Positions 33,270 to 43,703 of a stretch of 64,000 nucleotides of DNA are shown in pieces. Under the pieces are notes generated by a model, which saw only the letters and a program-made list of their open reading frames with translations, searched no databases and had not been told where the DNA came from. How positions within the stretch are numbered: the first letter of the stretch is position 1; each line of letters begins with the position of its first letter. The stretch is taken from the NCBI RefSeq assembly GCF_009935845.1, contig NZ_QWEK01000022.1, positions 1 through 64,000 of the forward strand. Direction: 5' to 3'. Position numbers and translations under genes: made by a program. Origin of the DNA: Pseudoflavonifractor sp. 524-17 (GTDB lineage Bacteria; Bacillota; Clostridia; Oscillospirales; Oscillospiraceae).

Positions 33270-33938
33270 CTATAGTTCCCGGGAAAGCTGGGCCCAGATT
33301 TCATCGTGAAGCGCTGAGATAGGGCGCACCCGGCCTTCTCCATCTGTGCAGGAAACCGTCCGCCACCCCAGGCGGGCGGCGGCGGAGTGGGCGGTCCGGC
33401 GGCACAGGGCCAGGTAGTCCAGATCGGTCTCGTGGATGTCGCCGCTGGTGTGGGTGTCCCGCTCTCTGGCCCGGAGGAGCTCCGCCGCCTGCCGGGTGGG
33501 CATGTCCAGATAGATCACAATGTCTGGCCGGGGCAGGCCCAGCCGGGCGTGCTCAAAGTCGTCCAGCCAGTCAAAGAAGGCATCCCACTCCTCCGGGGGC
33601 AGCTTGCAGGCCTGGTGGACGGCATTGGAGGTGGTATACCGGTCCGACAGCACCAGCCCGCCGGTCTGATACCACGCCCCCCACACCTTTTTCCACGCGG
33701 CGTACCGGTCCACCGCGTAGAAGGCGGAGGCGGCGTAGGCGTTCACATCCCCGGGGCAGGCGCCAAATTCCCCCCGGAGATACATCTGAATCAGCGCGGA
33801 GGACGGCTCTTGATACTGGGGGAAGACCAGCTTCTGAAAGGGGCGCCCCTCCGCCTCCAGCCTCTGGCAGAGCAGACGGAACTGGGTTGACTTCCCCGAT
33901 CCATCCGTCCCCTCAAAGACAATCACTTTACCGGACAA
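33270..33938 (-). CDS. tmk: thymidylate kinase-like protein
   Basis: A 222-residue P-loop kinase of the dTMP kinase family (dTMP to dTDP). Walker A is FEGTDGSGKSTQF (about residues 8-20), the dTMP-binding Arg is in LSDRYTTSNAVHQACKL (DR motif, about 98-114), and the lid region is RARERDTHTSGDIHE. Start is TTG 33938 preceded by GGGGGGATTTTA. Its YxxP-type lid differs from the standard enzyme, as in the type II group. Gene order with TagA (11 bases upstream end) is compact. Confidence 0.88.
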   Translation of the reverse strand: MSGKVIVFEGTDGSGKSTQFRLLCQRLEAEGRPFQKLVFPQYQEPSSALIQMYLRGEFGACPGDVNAYAASAFYAVDRYAAWKKVWGAWYQTGGLVLSDRYTTSNAVHQACKLPPEEWDAFFDWLDDFEHARLGLPRPDIVIYLDMPTRQAAELLRARERDTHTSGDIHETDLDYLALCRRTAHSAAARLGWRTVSCTDGEGRVRPISALHDEIWAQLSREL

Positions 33939-33949
33939 TAAAATCCCCC

Positions 33950-34672
33950 CTATTTGCCCCGGACGCGCTGGCCCGCAGCCTGAACCAGCACCAGGGGGAG
34001 CTTAGCCATGCGGCTGATCCGCTTGGGGTCGTGAATCAGGCGGTAGCACCACTCCATCCCCATCTTCTGCCACCGCTCCGGCGCCCGCTGGGTGACCCCG
34101 GCGAACACATCCAGGGCGCCCCCCAGGCCGATCATAAATTTCGCGCCGGTGGCCGGGCCGTTCTGCGCCATCCACAGCTCCTGCTTGGGCGCCCCCAGGC
34201 CCACCAGCACCACATCCGCCTGAGCCTCCTGAATGGCGGAGACGACGGGGGCGTCCTCCTTAAAATAACCGTCGTGGGTGCCGCACACGGTCAGGCCGGG
34301 GTACTGCCCCCGCAGGGAGGCCGCCGCCAGCTCCGCTATGCCGGGCTTTGACCCCAGGAGGAACAGCCGCCTGCCAGTCCGGGCCGCCCAGGCGATAAGG
34401 CCGCTGGCAAAGTCAATCCCCGGCACCCGGCCTTTCAGGGGCCGGCCCAGAATGCGGGAGGCGTAGATCACGCCGATCCCGTCCGGCATGGACAGGTCCG
34501 CCTGGTTGAGCACCTCGCGGAAGGCCTCATTATCCCGGGCGGAGAGAATAAATTCAGGGTTGGGCGTCACCGCATAGTGAAAGCCGCCCGCCTCAATGAG
34601 AGAGGCGGCGGTGTGGACCATCTCCTCCAAAGAGAGATCGTCAAAGCGCACGCCCAGTACTTCGGTTTTCAA
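33950..34672 (-). CDS. WecG/TagA/CpsF family glycosyltransferase
   Basis: A 240-residue cytoplasmic glycosyltransferase. LGVRFDDLSLEEMV, AVTPNPEFILSARDNEAFRE, ADLSMPDGIGVIYASRILG and GLGAPKQELWMAQNG are classic for the TagA/WecG group, which adds N-acetylmannosamine to a lipid-linked sugar in wall polymer synthesis. The start is TTG 34672: a perfect GGAGGT lies eight bases upstream, while the earlier ATG at 34720 falls inside the -10 box. Terminal helices at the end include LVLVQAAGQRVRG. It precedes tmk. Confidence 0.9.
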   Translation of the reverse strand: MKTEVLGVRFDDLSLEEMVHTAASLIEAGGFHYAVTPNPEFILSARDNEAFREVLNQADLSMPDGIGVIYASRILGRPLKGRVPGIDFASGLIAWAARTGRRLFLLGSKPGIAELAAASLRGQYPGLTVCGTHDGYFKEDAPVVSAIQEAQADVVLVGLGAPKQELWMAQNGPATGAKFMIGLGGALDVFAGVTQRAPERWQKMGMEWCYRLIHDPKRISRMAKLPLVLVQAAGQRVRGK

Positions 34673-34717
34673 ATCCACAGACCTCCGGATCAGAATATCA
34701 TGTCCCATAGATTTTCC

Positions 34718-34746
34718 CATTTTAACACAAGGCGGCGGAAAAGTAA
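34718..34746 (-). promoter_or_regulatory. promoter of tagA-like gene
   Basis: TTTACT, 17 bases, TAAAAT on the minus strand. The TAAAAT overlaps an ATG that would otherwise be taken as start. Confidence 0.6.
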
Positions 34747-34913
34747 ACCTGCCGCGATCATTGTCAGCCTGTGGAAAATGTTTTCGCCGGACTGAGCGCA
34801 GTGTTCAGCACTTCAAATTGGGGGAACCCTGACGGATCCCTTCCTCCAAAACCCTCAGATTTTGCTTTTTGACAATCTGCATGGTATCCCTATTTCACGA
34901 AAACAGATTGAGC

Positions 34914-34942
34914 CGGATCAGATCCCATGCTATAATCAAAGC
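34914..34942 (+). promoter_or_regulatory. promoter of nitrilase-family gene
   Basis: TTGAGC, 17-base spacer, TATAAT, about 40 bases before the start codon; AT-richer than the surroundings. Confidence 0.65.
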
Positions 34943-34974
34943 GATCAACTGTCTGCAGGAGGAGAGAGGCCGCC

Positions 34975-35706
34975 ATGAAAATCGCTTTATTGCAGATAGC
35001 TGCGGGACATACGCTGGACAGCACCCTTGACAAGGGGATTTCCTTTTGCCGCAGGGCAAAGGAGCTGAATCTGGCGATTGGAATCACGCTGCTCGAAGCG
35101 TGGGAGACCGGACCGAAAAACACGCTGATCCTATTTGACCGCTTTGGAAGACGGGTCCTTCAATTCTCTAAGGTACATACCTGTGATTTCGATGTGGAGC
35201 GGAATCTGACCCCCGGTGACGGTTTTTATGTCTCAGATCTGGATACAGCGTCTGGAATCGTAAAGGTTGGCGCCATGATATGCTTTGACCGCGAATTTCC
35301 TGAAAGCGCAAGAATCCTGATGCTGAAAGGCGCCGAGATCATACTTGTGCCAAACGCCTGCCCAATGGAGATCAACCGTCTGTCCCAGCTTCGGGCCAGG
35401 GCATACGAAAACATGCTTGCAATCGCAACCTGCAACTACCCCGCAGGGGTTCCCAACTGCAACGGCCGCTCAAGCGCCTTCGACGGCGTGGCGTATCTGC
35501 CTGACTGCCCCGGCTCCAGAGATACCTGCATTGTGGAGGCGGACGAGTCAGAGGGAATATGGATCGCCGCTTTTGACATGGAGATGATCCGGAAATACTG
35601 CCGCGAAGAGATTCACGGGAACGCCTACAGGCGCCCGCGCAAATATAAGCTCCTCTGCACAGAAAAAATAGACGTTCCATTTGTGCGGGCGGACCATCGG
35701 GAATAG
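34975..35706 (+). pseudogene. carbon-nitrogen hydrolase, internal deletion removing catalytic Glu
   Basis: A 243-codon open frame of the nitrilase superfamily. MKIALLQIAAGHTLDSTLDK is a good N-terminus and FSKVHTCDFDVE (catalytic Lys) and VGAMICFDREFPESAR (catalytic Cys) are intact. However the normal segment with the catalytic Glu (about ALFPEMW) is missing: the text goes SFCRRAKELNLAIGITLLEA, joining the first AKEL to what should be the second AKELNLAIGI. Family members have about 290 residues, so roughly 50 are deleted, in frame, probably by recombination between two AKEL-coding repeats. Start ATG 34975 after GGAGGAGAG. GC is lower than neighbours. Confidence 0.75.
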
Positions 35707-35718
35707 AGGAGTCGCGTT

Positions 35719-35979
35719 ATGGACGGTATCATGGAATTTTCCAGCCGGGAGAAGCGCAGGTGGTCGGAGAAAAACAAGGCGCTGCATTTATGGTGCGCAC
35801 AGGGAAGAACTGCCGGCGCGCACCCGCTAAAACAAATTGAACCCGGCAGATCCCTGTGGTATAATCAGTATTGCCTCCGATGTGGTGATTCCCCATGTCC
35901 TTCAGGACTTTGCCGGCCACTACCAGCGGCCGGAGATCTTCGCGCCCCTCTTCGCGCAATATGTTCAGGAGAAGTCTGA
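35719..35979 (+). CDS. unrecognised short open frame, doubtful
   Basis: An 86-codon frame starting with MDGIMEFSSREKRRWSEKNK and containing Cys residues. No homology is recognised, the ribosome binding site is only AGGAGTCG, and a promoter (TTGAAC, 17, TATAAT at about 35838-35866) for the next gene lies within it. It may be the damaged end of a former gene linked to the nitrilase copy. Confidence 0.25.
   Translation: MDGIMEFSSREKRRWSEKNKALHLWCAQGRTAGAHPLKQIEPGRSLWYNQYCLRCGDSPCPSGLCRPLPAAGDLRAPLRAICSGEV
35838..35866 (+). promoter_or_regulatory. promoter of exported NodB-like gene
   Basis: TTGAAC, 17-base spacer and TATAAT on the plus strand; the leader to the gene at 35983 is about 115 bases. 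Confidence 0.6.
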
Positions 35980-35982
35980 ATC

Positions 35983-37224
35983 ATGTCAGGAAAAAGAAAA
36001 TGGACCGTACGCCCGCCGGGGATGAGGCCCAGGGCCGGTCTGCCGCTGCTGCTCGCGGCGCTGATCCTGCTGGCGGTCTTTCCGCTGGCCGCCGCCACCA
36101 CAGACGTGCAGGTCTACCATCTGGCGGTAAACGACACCCTCATCGACGTGGACACCGGTCTTACCGCCGCCAACATGCCCATCGCGGTGGGCGGCACTAT
36201 CTATGTCCCCTACACCATTTTTGACAAAAACCTCTCCAAGGTGGACCTGGGCATCTCATGCAGCCAGGTCCACGAGGGGGGGATCCACACGCTTACCCTC
36301 TACAGCCTCAGCGGCACCCTGAAATTTGACATCAATGCCCAGACCTGCGAGTCCACCAACGGCCCTATGGATATGCGGGCGGTGGTGCGCAACGGCCGGG
36401 TCTACCTCCCCGCCAACGGCGTGTGCCAGTTTTTCGGCCTCCAGTACAGCTACCGCCCCACCCGTTCCGCAGGCGTGCTTATCCGCATTAAAAACAGCTA
36501 CGCCGTCCTGGATGACACCCGCTTCATGCGCTCCGCCGCCTCCCTGATGCAGCAGCGGTATGACCAGTATGTTCAGCGTCTGACGGTCACCCCCACCCCT
36601 GTGTCCACTCCCGCCGCCACGCCGGCGCCTCCCCAGCCCTCCCCGGCGCCCCAGCCGACGCAGGCTCCGGAGGACCCAGAGGACCCAGACCGCCCGGAGA
36701 TCCACACCCGCCTGGCTTTCGCCTGCACCGGCGGGCAGGGCCTGTCCGCCATTCTGGACGCCCTGTCCCGTCAGGGCCTGCGCACCGTCTTTTTCTTCCG
36801 GCCGGAGCAGCTGGTTCAGCAGGAAGCCCAGGTGCGCGCCGTCCTGGCCGCCGGACACCAGGTAGGCCTGCTTGTGGACGGCGGCGATGCCGCCGCAGGC
36901 GCCCTGTCGGAGGGCAGCCGGATGCTGGAGCGCATCGCCTGGACCCGCACCCACATTGCATGTCTCGACGGCGGCGGCAGGGCGCTGCGTACCACACTGG
37001 GCCAGGAGGGCTGGCGGTTTTGGACCACCCAGGTGGACGGCCGTACCGACGGCAGCGCCTTCCATGTGGGACAGCTGATATCCCAGGTACTGGCCGGCCG
37101 GGATACCGTCCACATCCTGCTGGACGACAGCAGCGTCACCGCCGCCGCCCTGGAGCAGCTCTTCCGCCGCATGGAGGGGGAGGAATGTCTCCCCTACTCG
37201 GTTTTGGAGACTGATTTGCCCTAG
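35983..37224 (+). CDS. exported protein with degenerate NodB-like domain
   Basis: A 413-residue secreted protein. A signal peptide (about residues 18-38, LPLLLAALILLAVFPLAAAT) is followed by a copper-amine-oxidase-N-like domain (VYHLAVNDTLIDVDTG, IAVGGTIYVPYTIF, RNGRVYLPANGVCQFFGLQY), a long Pro/Thr/Ala linker (about 203-240) and a polysaccharide-deacetylase-like domain (LAFACTGGQGLSAILDALSR, RTVFFFRPEQLVQQ). In active NodB enzymes the first strand is TFDDGP and a HTYSH motif follows; here these read AFACTGG and GLLVDGG, so metal ligands are missing and catalysis is unlikely. It may bind cell-wall glycan. Neighbour: cysteine desulfurase. Confidence 0.75.
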   Translation: MSGKRKWTVRPPGMRPRAGLPLLLAALILLAVFPLAAATTDVQVYHLAVNDTLIDVDTGLTAANMPIAVGGTIYVPYTIFDKNLSKVDLGISCSQVHEGGIHTLTLYSLSGTLKFDINAQTCESTNGPMDMRAVVRNGRVYLPANGVCQFFGLQYSYRPTRSAGVLIRIKNSYAVLDDTRFMRSAASLMQQRYDQYVQRLTVTPTPVSTPAATPAPPQPSPAPQPTQAPEDPEDPDRPEIHTRLAFACTGGQGLSAILDALSRQGLRTVFFFRPEQLVQQEAQVRAVLAAGHQVGLLVDGGDAAAGALSEGSRMLERIAWTRTHIACLDGGGRALRTTLGQEGWRFWTTQVDGRTDGSAFHVGQLISQVLAGRDTVHILLDDSSVTAAALEQLFRRMEGEECLPYSVLETDLP

Positions 37225-37273
37225 AGTCTGTTTGAACCCCTGCAAAACACCCAAAGGAAAGGGAGAAAACCCT

Positions 37274-38434
37274 ATGAGAAGCGTATATATGGACAACGGC
37301 GCCACCTCTTACCCCAAGGCCCCCGGCGTGGGGGAGGCCATGGCGGACTATATTGTCAATGTGGGCTGTAACATTGGCCGGGGGGGCTATCAGTCCGCCT
37401 ACGACGCCGCCTCTCTGGCCCTGGACACGCGGGACCAGCTCTGCCGGCTGGTCAGCGGCCCCGGCCCCCGCAATGTGATCTTCACCCCCGGGGCCACCTA
37501 TGGGCTGAATATTCTCCTCAAGGGGCTGCTCAAGCCGGGGGACCGGGTGCTCACCTCCCCTATGGAGCATAACGCCGTGCTGCGCCCCCTCACCCAGCTC
37601 CAGGCCCAGGGGGTGCAGGTGGACTTTTTCCCCTGCAACGACAGGGGGGAGCTCCTCCTCTCCCAGGCGGAGGCCCTTATTACCCCCCAAGTGCGGGCGG
37701 TGATTCTCACCCACGCCTCCAACGTGTGCGGCACGGTGATGCCTGTCCAGGCGGTGGGGCGGCTGTGCCGGGAGCGGGGGGTGCTCTTTTTGGTGGACGC
37801 CGCCCAGACCGCAGGCGTCCTGCCCATCGACATGAAGGCCATGGGCATTGACGCCGTCGCCTTTCCCGGGCACAAGGGGCTTCTGGGGCCCCAAGGCATC
37901 GGCGCTCTGGTGCTCACCGACGCCTTGGCCGCCCAGATCGATCCTCTGGTGGCCGGCGGCACGGGAAGCGTCTCTCACGAGCTGGACATGCCCTCCTTCC
38001 TCCCCGACCGCTTTGAGCCGGGCACCCTCAACCTCCCCGGCATCTACGGCCTCCACGCCGCCCTTGCCTTCCTGGAGGCCCAAGGAGAGGAGCTCCGGGC
38101 CAAGGAGCGCGCGCTGGCCCGCCGCCTGTGGACCCGGCTGAGGGAGCTGGAGGGGGACGGCCTCCGGGTGACGGGGGCGGAGGACCCGGACCGCCGCACC
38201 GGCGTAGTCTCCGTGGACTTTCTCCAGGGGGACAACGGGGAGATGGCCTTCCGGCTGGAGCAGGGGTACGGCATCGCCACCCGCTGCGGCCTCCACTGCG
38301 CCCCTGCCGCCCACCAGACGCTAAATACCTACCCCCAGGGGACGGTCCGCTTTTCTGTGGGCCCCTTCCTGTCCGCTGAGGATGTGGACTATGTCCACGG
38401 GGCGGTGGAAGCCCTCCTCCGGGAGGGGCGGTAG
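37274..38434 (+). CDS. cysteine desulfurase-family PLP enzyme
   Basis: A 386-residue class V aminotransferase fold. MDNGATSYPKAPGVGEAM at the start, HASNVCGTVMPVQAVGRLCR, VDAAQTAGVLPIDM (PLP Asp), AFPGHKGLLGPQGIGALVLT with the PLP Lys in HKG (about residue 203), and CGLHCAPAAHQTLNTYPQGT (catalytic Cys in RCGLHCAPAA) are typical of the EF2568-type cysteine desulfurase family. It would release sulfur from Cys (or selenium from Sec). Start chosen at ATG 37274 behind AAAGGGAG. Close selenoprotein genes make selenium delivery thinkable but unproven. Confidence 0.88.
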   Translation: MRSVYMDNGATSYPKAPGVGEAMADYIVNVGCNIGRGGYQSAYDAASLALDTRDQLCRLVSGPGPRNVIFTPGATYGLNILLKGLLKPGDRVLTSPMEHNAVLRPLTQLQAQGVQVDFFPCNDRGELLLSQAEALITPQVRAVILTHASNVCGTVMPVQAVGRLCRERGVLFLVDAAQTAGVLPIDMKAMGIDAVAFPGHKGLLGPQGIGALVLTDALAAQIDPLVAGGTGSVSHELDMPSFLPDRFEPGTLNLPGIYGLHAALAFLEAQGEELRAKERALARRLWTRLRELEGDGLRVTGAEDPDRRTGVVSVDFLQGDNGEMAFRLEQGYGIATRCGLHCAPAAHQTLNTYPQGTVRFSVGPFLSAEDVDYVHGAVEALLREGR

Positions 38435-38437
38435 CCT

Positions 38438-39115
38438 ATGGCACACCGCATCTTCATTGTGGAGGACGACCCCTCCATCCGCCAGGCGCTGTCCGCCCTG
38501 CTGGAGCGATACGGCTACACCTGCCTTACCACCGGGGACTTTCACGATGTGGCCGGACAGATCCTCTCCTCCGGGGCCCATCTGGTACTGCTGGATCTGA
38601 ACCTCCCCTACCAGGACGGCTGCCACATCTGCCAGCAGGTCCGCGCCGCCTCTTCCCTGCCCATTATCGTGGTCACCAGCCGGGACACCGAGCTGGACGA
38701 GGTGATGAGCATGAGCCTGGGGGCGGACGACTTTCTCACCAAGCCCTACCACACCCAGGTCCTGCTGGCCCGGATCGCCCGGCTGCTCCAGCGGGCCTAC
38801 CCCGCCCAGGACGCCGCCCCCACCCTGCGATACGGGCCCCTCACCCTGGATCTGGGCCGGGGCGCCGCCTGCGTCAACGGCCAATCGGCGCAGCTCACCC
38901 GAAACGAAACCCGTATTCTCCAGCGCCTTATGGCCCAGCCAGGGGAGATTGTCTCCCGCTGCGCTCTGATGGAGGCCCTGTGGCACTCGGACGCCTTCGT
39001 GGACGACAACACCCTCACCGTCAACGTCACCCGCCTGCGCCGCCGGCTGGAGGAGCTGGGCTTGGGCGGCGCCCTCACCACCCGCCGGGGACAGGGGTAC
39101 TGCCTATGCCTCTGA
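38438..39115 (+). CDS. OmpR-family response regulator
   Basis: A 225-residue two-component regulator. The receiver has IVEDDPSIRQAL, phospho-acceptor Asp53 in LLDLNLPYQDG and LTKPYHTQVL with Lys103; the C-terminal winged helix is about residues 130-225 (LTRNETRILQRLMAQPGEIV, TVNVTRLRRRLEELGLG, TRRGQGYCL). It overlaps the kinase gene by ten bases, so the pair is translationally coupled. Four bases after the desulfurase-family gene. Confidence 0.94.
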   Translation: MAHRIFIVEDDPSIRQALSALLERYGYTCLTTGDFHDVAGQILSSGAHLVLLDLNLPYQDGCHICQQVRAASSLPIIVVTSRDTELDEVMSMSLGADDFLTKPYHTQVLLARIARLLQRAYPAQDAAPTLRYGPLTLDLGRGAACVNGQSAQLTRNETRILQRLMAQPGEIVSRCALMEALWHSDAFVDDNTLTVNVTRLRRRLEELGLGGALTTRRGQGYCLCL

Positions 39116-40125
39116 GCGCCTTTTTTAAGGAAAAGCTGGCTCTTCTGGGGGGACTGGCTTTGGGCTGCGCCTTCCTCAGCGCCCTGCTCCGGGCTCTGGG
39201 GCTGGGGGGACAGGTTATCGCATTTCTCTGTCTGGTGATGGCCCTGTGCGTCCTCCTCCCCTTGGGGGCGGAGTATGTCAAGCGGCGTGCCTTCTACCAG
39301 CACACCGCCCTCCTTCTGGATGAGCTGGAGGAGTCCTATCTCCTCCCCAGCCTCCTCTCTTCCCCCACGTTCTGGGAGGGGGAGTTCCTTCGCGACACCG
39401 CCGTCCGGCTGGCCCGGGACATGAACAATCAAGTGGCCGCTGCCCGCCGGGAGAGCCGGGACTATCGGGAGTATGTGGAGACCTGGGTCCACGAGATCAA
39501 GACCCCCATCGCCGCCGCCAATCTGCTGCTGGAGAACCACCCCGGCCCCCTGGCCCAGGGGGTGGGGGAGAGCCTGTTCCAGGTGGAGGAGTACGTGGAG
39601 CAGGCCCTGTTCTACGCCCGCAGCGGCGCGATGGAGCGGGACTATCTGGTGCGCAGTATGCCCTTGGAAGCATCGGTGCGCTCCGCAGTGCGGCGGTACG
39701 CCCGCCCCCTCATCGCCAACCGCTTCCAGCTGGATCTGGGGGAGTGGACCGCCCAGGTGGCCGCCGACCCCAAGTGGGTGGAGTTCATTTTGGGCCAGCT
39801 CATCTCCAACGCGGTAAAGTACCGGGGCCAAAATCCCCTGCTCCGCTTCGACTTCCAGTCCGAGCGGGACGCCGTCCGCCTCACTGTGGCGGACAACGGC
39901 ATTGGCATCCCCGCCGCCGACCTGCCCCGGATTTTTGACAAGGGCTTCACCGGCGCCAACGGCCGGAGCTGCTCCGCCCGCTCCACCGGCATGGGCCTCT
40001 ATCTCTGCCGCAAGCTGTGCCTGGGCCTGGGCTTGAATCTCACCGCCGCCTCCCGTCCCGGGGAGGGTACCCAGATTACCATCACCTTCCCCAAGGGCCG
40101 CCTGCACACCCTGTCAGAGTCATAA
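39106..40125 (+). CDS. intramembrane-sensing histidine kinase (BceS-like)
   Basis: A 339-residue kinase with two transmembrane helices (about residues 11-30 and 36-55) and almost no external loop, typical of intramembrane-sensing kinases of cell-envelope stress. The H-box ETWVHEIKTPIAAANLLLEN has His129; the ATP-binding part has LISNAVKYRG (N-box), VADNGIGIPAADLPRIFDKG and STGMGLYLCRKLC. Relatives usually sit with a BceAB ABC transporter, but none is here. Start ATG 39106 inside the regulator's end. Confidence 0.9.
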   Translation: MPLSAFFKEKLALLGGLALGCAFLSALLRALGLGGQVIAFLCLVMALCVLLPLGAEYVKRRAFYQHTALLLDELEESYLLPSLLSSPTFWEGEFLRDTAVRLARDMNNQVAAARRESRDYREYVETWVHEIKTPIAAANLLLENHPGPLAQGVGESLFQVEEYVEQALFYARSGAMERDYLVRSMPLEASVRSAVRRYARPLIANRFQLDLGEWTAQVAADPKWVEFILGQLISNAVKYRGQNPLLRFDFQSERDAVRLTVADNGIGIPAADLPRIFDKGFTGANGRSCSARSTGMGLYLCRKLCLGLGLNLTAASRPGEGTQITITFPKGRLHTLSES

Positions 40126-40188
40126 CCCCCGCCTCTCCTTTGTTCCCAGGCGGGGCCGGTTCCTTTCCCAAATCTTGCCTTCCCAGCA

Positions 40189-40224
40189 AAAGGGCGGCTG
40201 GTGCTTGCGCACCAGCCGCCCTTT
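40189..40224. terminator. bidirectional terminator after histidine kinase
   Basis: AAAGGGCGGCTGGTGC, TTGC loop, GCACCAGCCGCCCTTT: sixteen perfect pairs, with T or A runs at both ends, serving the kinase and the convergent CbrC gene. Confidence 0.85.
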
Positions 40225-40230
40225 GACCTG

Positions 40231-41940
<1,710 letters not shown>

Positions 41941-41948
<8 letters not shown>

Positions 41949-42870
41949 AGCGATGACAGCACACGCTCCCTTCTCCGGCGGCGGTCAACTCCGGCGCTTC
42001 CCGCCGGCAGCGCTCCTCCGCGTAGGGACAGCGGGGGTGGAAGACGCAGCCGGAGGGCTGATCGGTAAAGGCGGGGGAAAAGCCGGGCATGGGCTTCATC
42101 CCCAGATGGGGCAGCGAGGCGATCAGTCCCTGGGTGTAGGGGTGCCGCGGGGCGGCGAAGAGGGCCGGGGCGGGGCCGGTCTCCACCACCCGGCCGCAGT
42201 ACATGACCACAATCCGGTCACACAGCTTCCGGGCCAGGAGCAGATCGTGGGTGATGACCAGAAGGCCCCACCGCCCCTCCCGGCGGGACAGCCTCAGGGT
42301 GTCGTACACCTGCTCCCGCACCACCGCGTCCAGGCCCTTGGTGGGCTCGTCGGCGATGATCCACCGGGGCTGCGCCGCCGCCGCAATGGCAGTCAACACC
42401 CGCTGCCGCATCCCCCCGGACAGCTCAAAGGGGTAGCGCCGGGCGGTCTCCTCCGGGCGGGAAAAGCCCATCCGCTCCAGCAGCGCCAGGGTACGGGCCC
42501 TGGCCTCCCGCCGGCCCGCGCCGGTCAGGCGGAAGACCTCCTCAATCTGCCTGCCCGCCCGGAGGCTGGGATTTAACGACGTGCCTGGATTCTGGGCCAC
42601 CAGGGCGATCTCCCGCCCCCGGATTTGGCACATCTCCCGTTCGCCCAGGGCGGTCAGCTCCCGCTTATCCAAAAAGATCCGGCCGGACACAGCGGCGGCG
42701 GGGAGCAGGCCCAGAATGGACAGTCCCAGCACCGACTTGCCGCTGCCGGTCTCGCCGATGATCCCCGTGGCCTCCTCCTGGCGGAAGGAGACCGTCGCAT
42801 GGTTCACCGCCAAAACCTCCCCTGAGGGGGTGGCGAAGCGGACGCACAGGTCGTTCAGGCTCAGCCCCAT
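41941..42870 (-). CDS. Opp/Nik-type ABC transporter ATPase (DppD-like)
   Basis: A 309-residue ATPase with Walker A GETGSGKSVLGLSI, signature LSGGMRQRVLTAIA, Walker B WIIADEPTKGLDAVV and the C-terminal oligopeptide-transporter region PHLGMKPMPGFSPAFTDQP and FHPRCPYAEERCRREAPELT, which may carry an Fe-S or Zn site through its Cys residues. Start ATG 42870 (MGLSLNDLCVRF) follows GAGGGG; a longer frame overlaps the permease gene. It partners the preceding ATPase. Confidence 0.92.
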
Positions 42871-42883
42871 ACTTTTCCCCTCC

Positions 42884-43702
42884 TCACAGCATATGGGCCC
42901 CATCGCCCTCCCCATCCAGGCGGTCCCGGAGCTCGTCGGCGATGAGATGAATGCTCAGACAGAACAGCGTCAGGCAGGCGGCGGGGGCCAGAAGCACCTT
43001 GAGGTCCTTGATGTAGTACAGCTTCGCGTCGCTGATCATAATCCCCCAGTCTGCCGCCGGAGCCCGCAGGCCCAGGCCCAGAAAGCTCATGGCGGCCACC
43101 GTCAGCACTGTGGAGCCAACGCGGGCGGCGGCGAGTACCAGCAGGGGCAGCATGATATTGGGCAGGACGTGCCGGCACAGGATAGAGAAGCTGCCGGCCC
43201 CCAGGGCCCTGGCCCCCTCGATGTAGTGCAGCTCCCGGACGGCCAGCACTTGGTTGCGCACCACCCGGGAGAACCCCGCCCAGGAGCTGGCCGCCACCGC
43301 GATCAGCAGGCTTCGGATCCCCGGCCCCAGCAGACCCAGCACCGCCGCCACAAAGGCCGTACTGGGGATGCCCTGGAACAGATTCACCACGCCCTGGAGC
43401 AGCTGGTCCAGCCAGCCCCCCGCCCAGCCGGAGACAAGCCCAATCAGGCTCCCCGCCATCAGCGTGCAGCCTGTGGCGAAAAAGGCCAAAAATACCGACG
43501 AACGGCTGCCGTAGATCAGCCGGCTGAGCAGATCCCGCCCCAAGTGGTCGGTACCCAGCCAGTGGGCGGAGGATGGGGCGGCCAGGGGGTTGGCCAGATC
43601 CACGGCGTTGGGGTCGCAGGGGGCCAGGACCTCCGCGAAGATCCCCGCCGTTATAAACACAGCCAGCACCGCCAGGGCGGCGTAAAACAGGGCCTTTTTC
43701 AT
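42884..43702 (-). CDS. Opp/Nik-type ABC permease (DppC-like)
   Basis: A 272-residue permease with about six transmembrane helices. N-terminal LAPCDPNAVDLANPLAAPSS and HWLGTDHLGRDLLSRLIYGS are the standard DppC/NikC start, and the EAA loop VRELHYIEGARALGAGSFSI (about 163-182) contacts the ATPases. It ends 13 bases before the DppD-like start and overlaps nothing. Follows the DppB-like gene by one base. Confidence 0.92.
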   Translation of the reverse strand: MKKALFYAALAVLAVFITAGIFAEVLAPCDPNAVDLANPLAAPSSAHWLGTDHLGRDLLSRLIYGSRSSVFLAFFATGCTLMAGSLIGLVSGWAGGWLDQLLQGVVNLFQGIPSTAFVAAVLGLLGPGIRSLLIAVAASSWAGFSRVVRNQVLAVRELHYIEGARALGAGSFSILCRHVLPNIMLPLLVLAAARVGSTVLTVAAMSFLGLGLRAPAADWGIMISDAKLYYIKDLKVLLAPAACLTLFCLSIHLIADELRDRLDGEGDGAHML

Positions 43703-43703
43703 G

